Source: Saccharomycopsis fibuligera x Saccharomycopsis cf. fibuligera
Taxonomy: Eukaryota; Ascomycota; Saccharomycetes; Ascoideales; Saccharomycopsidaceae
Reading direction: 5' to 3'
Length of the DNA stretch: 64,000 nt
Assembly (NCBI GenBank): GCA_001936135.1
Contig: CP012815.1
Coordinates: 1,116,001 to 1,180,000, forward strand
The notes below the pieces were generated by a model. That model did not search any database and was not told where the DNA came from. It worked only from the letters and a program-made list of their open reading frames with translations. Shown piece by piece: positions 1-9,843 of the stretch. A program made the translations under genes and the position numbers. The stretch's first letter is position 1; each line of letters begins with the position of its first letter.

Positions 1-105
1 AATCAACACAGCTAACAATTCACCACACTCTTTTCTGTCCAACTATTGACGCTCATTTACACTCTAGCACAAACAAAAGCACAAAGATAAACGCATACAT
101 AGAAA

Positions 106-813
106 ATGGTTTCAAACTTACTTCACATCACCACTATCTCAGCCATGGCTATGGCCACATTAGCCCTTGCTGATGCTAATGCCAATGCTGACGCCGATGG
201 GGAAATCAATTCAACAACCACAAGAACGTTGACAGTGACGGTGACTAGAGACATTAAAGATAAACCGACTTCATCATCTTATGCTTCTAGTACGCCTGTC
301 TCTGCCTCCACCTCCACCTCCAGCACAGAGCTGTCTTCAACATGGTTCAGCAGTCAGACTTCATGGAGTAGCACCACCACCAGCAGCAATGTCTATCCAG
401 CAACAACAACATCATCCTGGTCGTCTTCGAGCATCAACGGAACTTCCGAGGCTAATTTATGGGCATCAGTAACTGATTCCACAACCTCCACAGTCTATAC
501 CAGCTCCGGTACCTCAGACTCAACAGATAACAGTACAAGCAGTACCACTATCGCCAGCGCCAGCAGCAGTAGTATTAGCGATATTAGCAGTATTAGCAGT
601 ATTAGCATTAACAGCAATGCCGGCAGCACCAACAAAATCGGACATGATCTAGGGGCAGTATTAGGCCGGAATAATGAGAATAACAGCACTAATAGCAGCA
701 GCGCTAGCAGCGCCAGCAAGAACGGAGCGGCTTCAATAAAAGGAAATGCCGCAGCTTTGAAATTGGGATTAGGATTGGGGTTGGCCTTTGTGTGGGGTGT
801 TGTTTTGATTTGA
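106..813 (+). CDS. Ser/Thr-rich GPI-type cell-wall protein
   Basis: The 235-residue protein starts at an ATG with AAA before it. An N-terminal hydrophobic segment (about residues 3-22, ending ALADA) looks like a signal peptide. The middle (about 35-200) is almost entirely Ser/Thr/Asn/Ala with no globular domain, typical of O-mannosylated wall proteins. The C-terminus carries a small-residue stretch and then a hydrophobic tail (LGLGLGLAFVWGVVLI), as expected for GPI-anchor attachment. I infer export and covalent attachment to membrane or wall. One CTG codon lies inside a Ser/Thr run (TE-CTG-SST), which fits decoding as serine. No named orthologue recognised. It converges with ACC1 downstream. 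Confidence 0.75.
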   Translation: MVSNLLHITTISAMAMATLALADANANADADGEINSTTTRTLTVTVTRDIKDKPTSSSYASSTPVSASTSTSSTELSSTWFSSQTSWSSTTTSSNVYPATTTSSWSSSSINGTSEANLWASVTDSTTSTVYTSSGTSDSTDNSTSSTTIASASSSSISDISSISSISINSNAGSTNKIGHDLGAVLGRNNENNSTNSSSASSASKNGAASIKGNAAALKLGLGLGLAFVWGVVLI

Positions 814-1637
814 TCTGGGTTGATGTTATCAGCATTATTCTGTCGACTAGCTTCGGCCTTTTATAAGCGTCTAATCTGGTTTCTTGTTTATTAAACTTTT
901 TTTTTTTTTTTTTGCCTTTATTCAGTTCCCTAAATTCTTGATACTTTCTTCTTCATCACCATGTCTATTTGTTTGCTTTGCTTTTTTTTGTTTTTGTTTT
1001 TGTTTTTGTTTTTTGTGCTTATTTGCTTTGTTTTGCTTTGTTTTGTTTTGTATATTATTCAGACCCGTCGTTCAGTTCACTCCTTCCGCTGCTATTGTTT
1101 GTTGATTTGTTTATTTGAAACGCTGATTTTTGGTTTTCGATCAAAAGTTACCACCAGCTATAATATTAGATCTAAATTAGAATAAATGTTTGTTACAGTC
1201 CACTGTTTTTTTTTTTTTTTTATGGTTTGCCCTCGGTTTTTACTCAAAAGAGCACAAGCACGGCATGTATGTTTGCTTACTTACTCAAAGTTTGCAATCC
1301 CACAAAGCACTACAAAGCACTCCCACAATGAAAACAACTCATCTAAACACATAAGTTAACGTAGATTATAAAATTGTAGATAATTGTAAAACTAAAGAAT
1401 TGCAGATTGTAAATCAGAATAACAAGAAAGTGTATAATAAAAGGAATTGTGTATAATACTAAAAAAAAATAAAAAACAATAGTAACAGTAGTAGTAGTAA
1501 TAATAGTAATAAGAAAAGTCAAAGATAGTAAAAAATAACACACATTAAGAAAGATTAAAGCATTAAAATTTAAAAATTCAATAGAAAAAACAAAAGAAAT
1601 GTAAAGAAAAACAATTTAACTGTCCTTAGCTATAGCA
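814..1637. other. Convergent 3' spacer, no gene
   Basis: This is the spacer between the ends of two converging genes. It holds T-rich tracts (about 897-915, 980-1050 with TTTTG repeats, 1207-1220) and, next to the ACC1 end, A-rich sequence. The T-rich and A-rich arms fit 3'-end processing signals for both genes. The small frames here are low-complexity shadows. Confidence 0.6.
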
Positions 1638-4600
1638 TTATTTCAATTGCTTGGCCAACTTTTCCTTTTCTTCAGCAGACAACAAGTGCAACATTTCAGT
1701 AAGAGCATCAACAGTTTCGCTTCTATCAGCTCTCAAAGAGTCTGCCAAAGATTGACGGATAACTTCATTCTTCAAGTTAGTAATGTAACCATTCAATTTG
1801 CCGTGGTTGGTTTCAATCCATTCTGCAACTTCCTTGTCATTATCGTAGTCCAAGGTTGGTGGGTAAGTGGATCTCAATCTGCTGATTCTTTCCAATCTTG
1901 AAGAAGTCTTCAAGTGTTTTTCAATGGCATTCAAGTACAAGTTTTCGTTCAATAATCTTCTGATTCTCCAGTAGAAGTATCTTCTGGAACCTTCCAAAGT
2001 CAAAGACTTCTTGATAATATTCTTTTGCTCAATGATTTCTGATCTGTCGTGCAAATCGGCAAATTGAATAGCAACTTGGTGGTAAACACTCAACAACTTG
2101 CTTTCTCTAGCGCTAGCTTCAACATTCAACTTGTGGGCTTCATCAGCGCTAAGATCCTTGTTTTGCAACTTCTTCTTCAACTCGGCATATGGTTTGTCCA
2201 ATCTGGCCATGGTCTTGAGCATTTTTTCTCTTCTAAACTTGATGGAAACCAAGCCTTCTGGTTCCAAAATGTTGTGTCTAGCATCAACGTCAGAGTACAT
2301 TTCAATGAAATCTTCATTGATGGTTGGGTCCAACACAACCCAGGAACCACCTCTCAATTCACCAGTTGGTGGAATGTAAATGAAAATTGGCTGCTTGTAC
2401 TCAGTCAAGGCATCAACAATCATGGAACCATACTTCAACACTTCAAAGAACATGTCTCTTTGACCACCAGAGAAACCTCTCCAGTTAGCCAAAATCATCA
2501 ATGGCAATTGCTCACCATTGTTGAAATCCTTAATTGCTTGAGCAGTCTTGAAGGCAGAGTTTGGATACCAAACTTGACCAGCTTCGTTGATAACATTTTC
2601 AGTAGAATCGCTGTTTGCTGGATCAGCAGGAATAACATTTTGCACAGATTTAACTTCAACAGCAACCACACCGAATGGAATACCGCCCAAACGAGCTCTA
2701 CCAGTGACGACGGTTTGAGCCCAACCGCCCAAAGATTCAACAAAAGATCCCTTGTCAAAGATACCGCTTTCATAAGTACCGTCAACTTCACGACCTTCAA
2801 TCAACCATCTGCAGTCATATGGTTCTTGGGTTGGTGGGTAAAATTCAACGTCTCTGTCCCAAGAGTCACCAGTTGGCAAAATTGGCAATGGAGAGTCCTT
2901 CTTTGCTGGAACATAAGACAACCAGTCCATGATTTTCTCAACACCGTTCAAGTCATCAGAAGCAACTTGGTGAGAAACACCGTTACGGTACATGACAGAA
3001 GTACCACCCAATTGCAAATTGGAAGAGTAAACTTCTTTACCCAATAACTTATTGATAGCTGGAGCACCAGTCAAAATAATTGGTTGGCCTTCGACTTGAA
3101 TAGCTCTTTGACCCAATCTGACCAAGTAAGCACCAATACCAACAGATCTGGCAGTGACCAAAGTAATGGTGAAAATGTCCTTGTAAGCTCTCGAGGTAAC
3201 ACCAGCAATCAAACCAGAGCCTCTCAAAGCTTCAACACCGGCATTTTCACAGGTGATGGCCTTAATAACATATCTGACATCACCGTCAATAGTGAGCTTT
3301 TCGGTTAAAACTTGAGTGGTTTTACTCTTGTCAATAGCTTGTTTGCCAGCTTCATCAACATACAAGTACTCAAAACCTTTTTCTGGCTTAGTTTCTTGAT
3401 TCCATGAAACCTTGAAAAGACTAACCAAATCATCAGCCAAACCAATTCTAGCACCGGAGTTAGCAGAAAGGTAAACTCTTGGCAAACCGGCTTTTCTGCA
3501 GTACTCAGTAACTTTGTAGAAGAACAAATCTTCTTGAGGACCAAAAGAACCAATCTTGAAGGTGATATCATTAGCAAGAATGATAAATTGACGACCTCTT
3601 GGGAACTCAGGAGTCTTAGCAGTGACTTTGAAAGCAACCATACCAATCTGGTTAGCACCGGCTTCTCTGTTGATTTCGATAACATTGGAACCATCAAAAA
3701 TCAACTCATTATAGCTGAAAAAGTTATCTGGGATCTTTGCTCCGCTGGCCAATTTCTTCCATTGGAGCAAAATGGCTTGACGGAAAAGTTCAGGGAAATC
3801 GTAGACATATGAAGTACCGAGAACATGAGCCAAGTATCTCTTTGGTTGCAAGAACTCTTTACCACTGTATGGTTCGTCAATTCTTCTCAAATGCATAGAG
3901 CCTGGTTGGTTGCCAATAGACTTGAAGATCAAATCACCTTGAGCATTTCTAATTTCTTGGTAAATTTCGCTCTTGACAACATAACCACTGACATTGGTGA
4001 TCAAAGCTCTGATTGGGTATGGGTTACCGTTGTCATCAGTACAAGTGATACGGATTTCAGCAGCAGTAACACGTAATCTCCACAATCTTCTACCAAATCT
4101 TTCCAAGAAGCCACCAAAAGCATTCTCGACATCATCTGGAGTAACGTTGAAAACCGCACTAAAGTTGATGAAGATATGGTTAAGATCAGAATCACTCAAG
4201 TCAAGAACACTCAAACTGTCAAGAATATCGGTCATCAATCTGTTAGCTTCAGAAGTCAAGTATTCAGCAGTAGAAATGTCATCTCTGATTCTACCGGTTC
4301 TGATAATACCTCTAGTGAAGTATCTCTTGTCAGCACTGGAGTTTTTGCCAACAGCTTCGTAAATGTGGATGTTTCTGTTAGCAGTAAAAACTGGCTTGAT
4401 GTTGAAGTTGGACAATCTGTTCAATTCCAACTGGAATGCCAAAGAAGGTTCAATGTTACGAATGATTTCGTCTTCTTGGTATTCTGGACCCTTGAAGGTA
4501 AAGTATTTTGGATAGTTACCAGCCTTGTCGCACACAACAAAAGTGATACGACGAATAGAAGCGCTAATCAAGTCATCCTTGAAATCCTTCAAAAGTTCGC

Positions 4601-7600
4601 CAATTCTTTCCAAAACATCTTCATCATCCAAGCCCAAGGTGTCGTTGATGAACAAGTTAGCAACATTAGTCAAAACATTTTGGGACTGTGGAGCAACAGC
4701 AGCAGCAGCACCACCTCTGTTAGGAATTGGACCATCAATCTTAGTGGCAGAAGAGCCCGGAGAGTTGCTGGTATTGTTAGCAGCAGCCTTTGGCAATAAT
4801 TCCAAACCTTTAATTAAGTTTTCTTCCAATTCATCAATAGTAGGGGCAGGAATCAAAACACCGGTTCTGACTGGTTGCTGAGCATTACTTTCAACAACAA
4901 AGGACAAGTCAGAGACAGAAGCAGCTCTAACCATTGGTGAAGAGCCACTGCTACTCTTGGATGGGTTAACAATATCCAACAATTGAAAGCCCCACTTCAA
5001 GATTGGAGTAGTATCATTGACAACTTCATAGTTAATGTCCTTGATGTGGTAATTTCTGTAAGATCTTCTAATGTAAACTTCAGCAGCAGCTAAGGCAACG
5101 TATGGGTCAGGGTGGTTCAAGAACTGAGTCAAGACATCAAAGACAATGTATCTGGAGTCAATAATATCTCTCAAGACACTCAATTGTGGCTTCTTGTGCT
5201 TGACGCCAATTTCGCCATATCTAGTTTCAGCAACAGAGCTTCTCAAAATGTACTCCAATTGGTCAGTTCTTTCCTTAACAGTTGGCAACGAGCATTGGAT
5301 CAAAATTTCTCTAGCCTTAATAGCAACCTTGGAAGAAGATTTGGATTCCAATTCACTGACCTTCTTCAAAGAGGACTTCAATTGAGCAATAACATTGGAG
5401 TTTTCACGGCATTCAACAGAGTATCTGTTCAAGATTTCCAAAATCAAAGAGTTTTTGCCCAACTTGCCAAAGTGGGATCTAGCCAACTTCAAAACGGTCT
5501 TGTTATCGCTATTAGCTCTCAAGGACAACAATGAGGTAGAAATGGACTGACTGTCAAAAAGTTTCTCAATGGTGTAATAGTTTTCAAGCAAGTTCTTGAT
5601 AGTGTTCAACTCATTGTCCAACAAAGAGTTGTAGTACTTGTCAGTGATTTGGATCAAAGGTTCGGTAGATTGTTGCAATTCAGCGTCATTCTTGCTATAC
5701 TTGACCAAAGCAGACTTCAAAGTTCTAGCTGGGAACTTCTTGGAAGTAAGAGACTTTTCAATAATGGAGCTCAACTTGGTAGCCAATTCTTCACCCAATC
5801 TGGATTCAAGGGAAGAGAACAAAGCTTTCCATTCAGAGTATGGCAATTGTTGGTCTCTCAAGACGTTAATCAAGTCGTTAACGGTTTGTCTCATAACCAA
5901 GCCGTTATCGTAACCGAGCAAAATGTTTTCCAAAATCAACAAAGAGGTCTTGAACTTGTAAATTGGCTTAGTACCGCTAACCACAGCAGGACCTTGGTCA
6001 TCAATAGTGCCTTCAAAGATCTTGGCGTGCTTAACCTTGGATGGATCATCAAGAGCCAAAATGGCCAAAATGTCACCACCGTCAACAGTGGAACCTGGCT
6101 GTTTCAATAATTGGATAATACCGTCTTCGGAAGCACTCAAGGAAACAACCATCTTCATGACTTCGATTTGAGCAAAATTTTCACCGGCTTTGACATGGTC
6201 ACCATTTTCAACAAGGAACTTGATCAATTTACCAGGGGATGGGGTTCTCAATTGAGTTGGGTCATTTTCAACTTCCAATTGGCAAGTTTTGCCATCAATC
6301 AACAATCTGGTGGATTGAGGTTCTTCAATGTAGTAAACGGTATGAGATTTACCGCCAATAGACATCAACAAGCCACCGTCGCTCAATGGTTTAGCCTCAA
6401 CGTCAATGTTGGAGCCGTTGATGAAGACTCTGAAACTTTCTTCTGAAGTTTGAACACAAGTAAACTTGAATTTTTCATTGTTGTAAATGAATTCCACTGG
6501 GTAGATAGTCTTCAACAAGGATTTATCAGGAATTTGACCCTTTTCAATCAAAGAGTTGAATTCGTTGATGGAATCAGAGTATTCAATGTAGGCCTTAGTG
6601 ACAGCACCGCAAAGAATAGCAATAGTTCTATCAGGTTTTTCACTAGTAACTCTCTTGGAGATCAAGTCGTCCAACCAACCAGTAGTGATTGTGTTATTTT
6701 CAAATTCACTGGTTTCCAACAACTTGATCAAGTATTCAACAGTAGTTTTGAATTCACCTCTGATGCTCAATTCTTTCAAAGCAACAACCATATGTTTTCT
6801 ACTTTCTTCACGGTTTTCACCATAAGCAAAAATATGACCAAACTGGGAATCACTGAAAGAGTGGATAGTACCATTTTCGGACAAACTGAAATAACCCCAA
6901 ACGTTTTTAGAGGTGCTCAAATCCAACTTGTAAATTCTACCACCTTTTGGCTTGAAACCATTGTCAGGATCTTCCGAAGTGATACGACAAGCAGTGGTGT
7001 GGCCCTTTGGTTTGGGTATTCTTTGAGTTTGCAAAGAGTCAGGTTTGCTAAAGTCAAAGTCAATCAAGGATTGAGAGTGAGGATCCAAGCCGTAAAGCAA
7101 TCTGATGTCTCTAATGAAATGCAATGGGATACCCATAGCAACTTGCAATTGAGCAGCTGGCAAGTTAACACCACTCACCATTTCAGAAGTTGGATGTTCG
7201 ACTTGCAATCTAGGGTTCAACTCCAAAAAGTAAAACTTGTTGTCAGCATGAGAGTACAAGTACTCGATGGTACCAGCGGAAACATAACCAACCAAGTTAC
7301 CGAGTCTAACAGCGGCCTTTTCCATTTCTTTGAAAGTTTCTGGAGGAACGATAGTGACCGGAGCTTCTTCGATAATTTTTTGATGTCTTCTTTGCACAGA
7401 ACAGTCTCTGCCAAAGATGGAGATGGTGTTGTGGTACTGGTCGGATAAGATTTGCACTTCGATATGTCTAGCGTTACCAGCCAACTTCATGATGAAGATT
7501 GGGGAACCAGGGATTTCATGAGCAGCTTGTTCGTATAGTTCGGCAAATTCTTCAGCGTTTTCGACTTTTCTGATACCTTTACCACCACCACCTTCGGAAG

Positions 7601-8675
7601 CTTTAATCATCACTGGGAAACCGATTTTTTGAGCCTTAGCCAACCCATCGGCCGCATCGGTGGAACAACACTTGAGGTAAGTTTGTTCATCCACCGAGAC
7701 CAAGTTGGTTTCGAAATCGATAATCACGTCATCGACACCGGTACCGGACCATGGAATACATGGGACTTTGGCGTGCTGAGCAACAATGGTGGAACTAATC
7801 TTGTCCCCCAAAGATCTCATAGCGTTACCAGGAGGACCAATAAAGATGATGCTCTTCTTGGCCAACTTTTCCGGCAATAATGGGTTTTCGGAGGCATGAC
7901 CCCAACCGGCCCAAACAGCATCGACTTGGGCTCTTTCGGCAATGTCAACAATCAAATCGACATTAGCATAGTTGTTATTGTTGGTGCCGCCTGGCACTTC
8001 AATGTACTGGTCGGCCATTCTGATGTATTCAGCATTAGCGCCCAAATCTTCAGGAGTGGCCATCACGACAAACTGTATTATTCTGTCATTGTTGAAAGTT
8101 TCGTAGGCCCATTTTCTGACTGATCTTATATTCTTGACGGCGGCAATACCGTTATTTGCAATCAAGACTTTGGAAATGATGGAGTGACCATGGTTTTTCT
8201 GGATGAACTGGCTAATAGTGTGCAAACCTTCAGAGTCAGAGCCAGAAGTAGAAGAAGCAGGGGCCTTGTCGAGGGTCTTTTGGCCAAAAAAGTTTTGTGG
8301 CAACTTCTTGTGTAATTCACTAAACACGTCGGTCATGATATTTGTGTTGTTGTTGTTGTTGTTGTTGTTGTGTTTAGATGTGGAGTAATTATTTGCAGAG
8401 AAGGGAGTTGTGGTATTATTTGTTTTGATCTTTGTCTGAGGAGGAATAGCGCTGGACAAGGATCTGTACTGGGCGAAACTGTACTTGAGATTGATGTTGA
8501 AAAATAAGCGCTGAGATAAGACTAGCGGTCTGAATGCAGACAGGCAGCTTGTAATTCTGGGGCAAAAGCAGAGGAGGATGGGGGAGGGGGAAGCAGAAGC
8601 AGAAGCAGAAAGAGCGTAGGCAATGGCGGGAGAAGAAGAAATAGAAAGAGAATGGGAAAGGAGGAGCCTTGACAT
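1638..8675 (-). CDS. ACC1: Acetyl-CoA carboxylase with mitochondrial-like N-terminal extension
   Basis: This multifunctional biotin enzyme makes malonyl-CoA for fatty-acid synthesis. The full frame is 2345 residues. In order it has a biotin carboxylase domain (KASEGGGGKGIRKV ATP-grasp loop, EHPTSEMVSG), a biotinyl domain with the MKM motif (biotinyl Lys841 of the long form), a central region, and a carboxyltransferase domain (GARIGLAD, LGGTSVMYRNGVSH, NWRGFSGGQRDMF). From Met114 (ATG at 8336) the protein is 2232 residues, almost the length of S. cerevisiae Acc1. Residues 1-113 contain Arg/Lys and many Ser but no Asp or Glu, like a mitochondrial presequence. The first ATG has T at -3, while Met114 has A at -3. 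One gene could therefore supply both mitochondrial and cytosolic enzyme. Identity is certain; dual targeting is inferred. Confidence 0.98.
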   Translation of the reverse strand: MSRLLLSHSLSISSSPAIAYALSASASASPSPILLCFCPRITSCLSAFRPLVLSQRLFFNINLKYSFAQYRSLSSAIPPQTKIKTNNTTTPFSANNYSTSKHNNNNNNNNTNIMTDVFSELHKKLPQNFFGQKTLDKAPASSTSGSDSEGLHTISQFIQKNHGHSIISKVLIANNGIAAVKNIRSVRKWAYETFNNDRIIQFVVMATPEDLGANAEYIRMADQYIEVPGGTNNNNYANVDLIVDIAERAQVDAVWAGWGHASENPLLPEKLAKKSIIFIGPPGNAMRSLGDKISSTIVAQHAKVPCIPWSGTGVDDVIIDFETNLVSVDEQTYLKCCSTDAADGLAKAQKIGFPVMIKASEGGGGKGIRKVENAEEFAELYEQAAHEIPGSPIFIMKLAGNARHIEVQILSDQYHNTISIFGRDCSVQRRHQKIIEEAPVTIVPPETFKEMEKAAVRLGNLVGYVSAGTIEYLYSHADNKFYFLELNPRLQVEHPTSEMVSGVNLPAAQLQVAMGIPLHFIRDIRLLYGLDPHSQSLIDFDFSKPDSLQTQRIPKPKGHTTACRITSEDPDNGFKPKGGRIYKLDLSTSKNVWGYFSLSENGTIHSFSDSQFGHIFAYGENREESRKHMVVALKELSIRGEFKTTVEYLIKLLETSEFENNTITTGWLDDLISKRVTSEKPDRTIAILCGAVTKAYIEYSDSINEFNSLIEKGQIPDKSLLKTIYPVEFIYNNEKFKFTCVQTSEESFRVFINGSNIDVEAKPLSDGGLLMSIGGKSHTVYYIEEPQSTRLLIDGKTCQLEVENDPTQLRTPSPGKLIKFLVENGDHVKAGENFAQIEVMKMVVSLSASEDGIIQLLKQPGSTVDGGDILAILALDDPSKVKHAKIFEGTIDDQGPAVVSGTKPIYKFKTSLLILENILLGYDNGLVMRQTVNDLINVLRDQQLPYSEWKALFSSLESRLGEELATKLSSIIEKSLTSKKFPARTLKSALVKYSKNDAELQQSTEPLIQITDKYYNSLLDNELNTIKNLLENYYTIEKLFDSQSISTSLLSLRANSDNKTVLKLARSHFGKLGKNSLILEILNRYSVECRENSNVIAQLKSSLKKVSELESKSSSKVAIKAREILIQCSLPTVKERTDQLEYILRSSVAETRYGEIGVKHKKPQLSVLRDIIDSRYIVFDVLTQFLNHPDPYVALAAAEVYIRRSYRNYHIKDINYEVVNDTTPILKWGFQLLDIVNPSKSSSGSSPMVRAASVSDLSFVVESNAQQPVRTGVLIPAPTIDELEENLIKGLELLPKAAANNTSNSPGSSATKIDGPIPNRGGAAAAVAPQSQNVLTNVANLFINDTLGLDDEDVLERIGELLKDFKDDLISASIRRITFVVCDKAGNYPKYFTFKGPEYQEDEIIRNIEPSLAFQLELNRLSNFNIKPVFTANRNIHIYEAVGKNSSADKRYFTRGIIRTGRIRDDISTAEYLTSEANRLMTDILDSLSVLDLSDSDLNHIFINFSAVFNVTPDDVENAFGGFLERFGRRLWRLRVTAAEIRITCTDDNGNPYPIRALITNVSGYVVKSEIYQEIRNAQGDLIFKSIGNQPGSMHLRRIDEPYSGKEFLQPKRYLAHVLGTSYVYDFPELFRQAILLQWKKLASGAKIPDNFFSYNELIFDGSNVIEINREAGANQIGMVAFKVTAKTPEFPRGRQFIILANDITFKIGSFGPQEDLFFYKVTEYCRKAGLPRVYLSANSGARIGLADDLVSLFKVSWNQETKPEKGFEYLYVDEAGKQAIDKSKTTQVLTEKLTIDGDVRYVIKAITCENAGVEALRGSGLIAGVTSRAYKDIFTITLVTARSVGIGAYLVRLGQRAIQVEGQPIILTGAPAINKLLGKEVYSSNLQLGGTSVMYRNGVSHQVASDDLNGVEKIMDWLSYVPAKKDSPLPILPTGDSWDRDVEFYPPTQEPYDCRWLIEGREVDGTYESGIFDKGSFVESLGGWAQTVVTGRARLGGIPFGVVAVEVKSVQNVIPADPANSDSTENVINEAGQVWYPNSAFKTAQAIKDFNNGEQLPLMILANWRGFSGGQRDMFFEVLKYGSMIVDALTEYKQPIFIYIPPTGELRGGSWVVLDPTINEDFIEMYSDVDARHNILEPEGLVSIKFRREKMLKTMARLDKPYAELKKKLQNKDLSADEAHKLNVEASARESKLLSVYHQVAIQFADLHDRSEIIEQKNIIKKSLTLEGSRRYFYWRIRRLLNENLYLNAIEKHLKTSSRLERISRLRSTYPPTLDYDNDKEVAEWIETNHGKLNGYITNLKNEVIRQSLADSLRADRSETVDALTEMLHLLSAEEKEKLAKQLK

Positions 8676-9843
8676 ACAAGGAGAGGGTGGGAGGGAAGGG
8701 AAGGGTATATAAAGGAAGAGAGATAGGATTGACGGTGAGATTAGGGTTTATAGGTTGGGTTGTTGGAAAAAAAAAAAAAAAAAAAAAAAAATAGAGAGAC
8801 AGAGAGAGAGACAGAAAGAGGGTGCGGAGGGTGGTAAGAGTAGACAAGTATGGAGAAAAGGGCAGTAGAGCAGAGAGAGAGAGAAATAGAAAAGCTCCTT
8901 TGTCTGGATTTGTTGATGTTGGCAGCACCGCGTCTTTCCCAACAGCAGGTGACCCAGTAGTTAATATACCCTCGGAAACAGCTGCTTGTAGGTGGTTGGG
9001 CAGGGACCGTGCCATGTGATAAGTGATATCACCGGGGATGCATTGCTGCTTTCTTTTTGCTGGGAAAAAAAAACAAAAAATATTTTTTTTGTTTTTTTGT
9101 TTTTTTGTTTTGTTTTGGCGCTGATCTGATTACGTAACGCAGTGGACAGGTGTTCTACTCTCCAAGCTAAGTAGTCCTCCTCCTCCAGCGGATGTTATCA
9201 AAGATTGAGCAAGCAGTAGTAGCACAGCTCGCTCTCTGTCACCGTCCAACAACCAGAAACACACACACACACATACACACACCCAAATTCAACCCAAAAG
9301 CACACAGAGCCACCGCAGTCTGTGGACCTGTTCTCAGTTCTCTTCAGGCCCCGACCACTCGACTCGCCATGTACCATGTATTATCCAATATGTGCATTTA
9401 TGACACCATCTTCCATTCCCATCCAACATGGAACTCCGTCGAATATCTTCCGTTTGCCTACTGTAAGCTTGCACTGCACTCGCTGCTCACTCAACAGATC
9501 ACTGACCACAGGCTGAGAAGCCAGCCAGCGCTGGCTTTTACATGCTTTCACGTAGCCGTTACAACAACACTATTCCTTGCACGCCCACCGGCGCGCGCGA
9601 ACTTTCCTGCCAAGTGTGCAATCAATCCCCGTCGCCTCTCATGTCTGGGACGAGTTAATTACCGCTACTTTGGCTAGCCCAAAACCAAAATGCCAACACA
9701 AATTTTCATTAAGCCATATATAAACCATAAGTTACCAAACAGTATTATTCCCGCATGGAAAATCAAATCGTGCAGATAAAATCTCAGTTTTACTAGAAAT
9801 AACAGCACCCACACCCTATCTAATCAGCAACTGCTACTAACCC
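8676..9843. promoter_or_regulatory. ACC1 upstream region
   Basis: This region lies between ACC1 and the 3' end of the next minus-strand gene. It holds a TATATAAAG sequence at about 8707-8715 (its canonical orientation is the plus strand), a 25-nt poly(A) run at 8767-8791, GA-rich repeats, and a CATGTG E-box core at 9013-9018. That core could bind an Ino2/Ino4-type bHLH factor, which is speculative. An ATG frame at 9192-9677 on the plus strand has no recognisable domain and was not called. Confidence 0.5.
8767..8791. repeat. Poly(dA) tract in ACC1 promoter
   Basis: An uninterrupted run of 25 A on the plus strand lies about 90 bp upstream of the first ACC1 ATG. Long dA:dT tracts disfavour nucleosomes in yeast promoters. 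The exact length may be uncertain in any assembly. Confidence 0.8.

Noticed and set aside
2049-3047. Long plus-strand frames across ACC1 (also 6450-7448)
   Set aside because: They are antisense shadows of a codon-biased, highly conserved gene on the minus strand.
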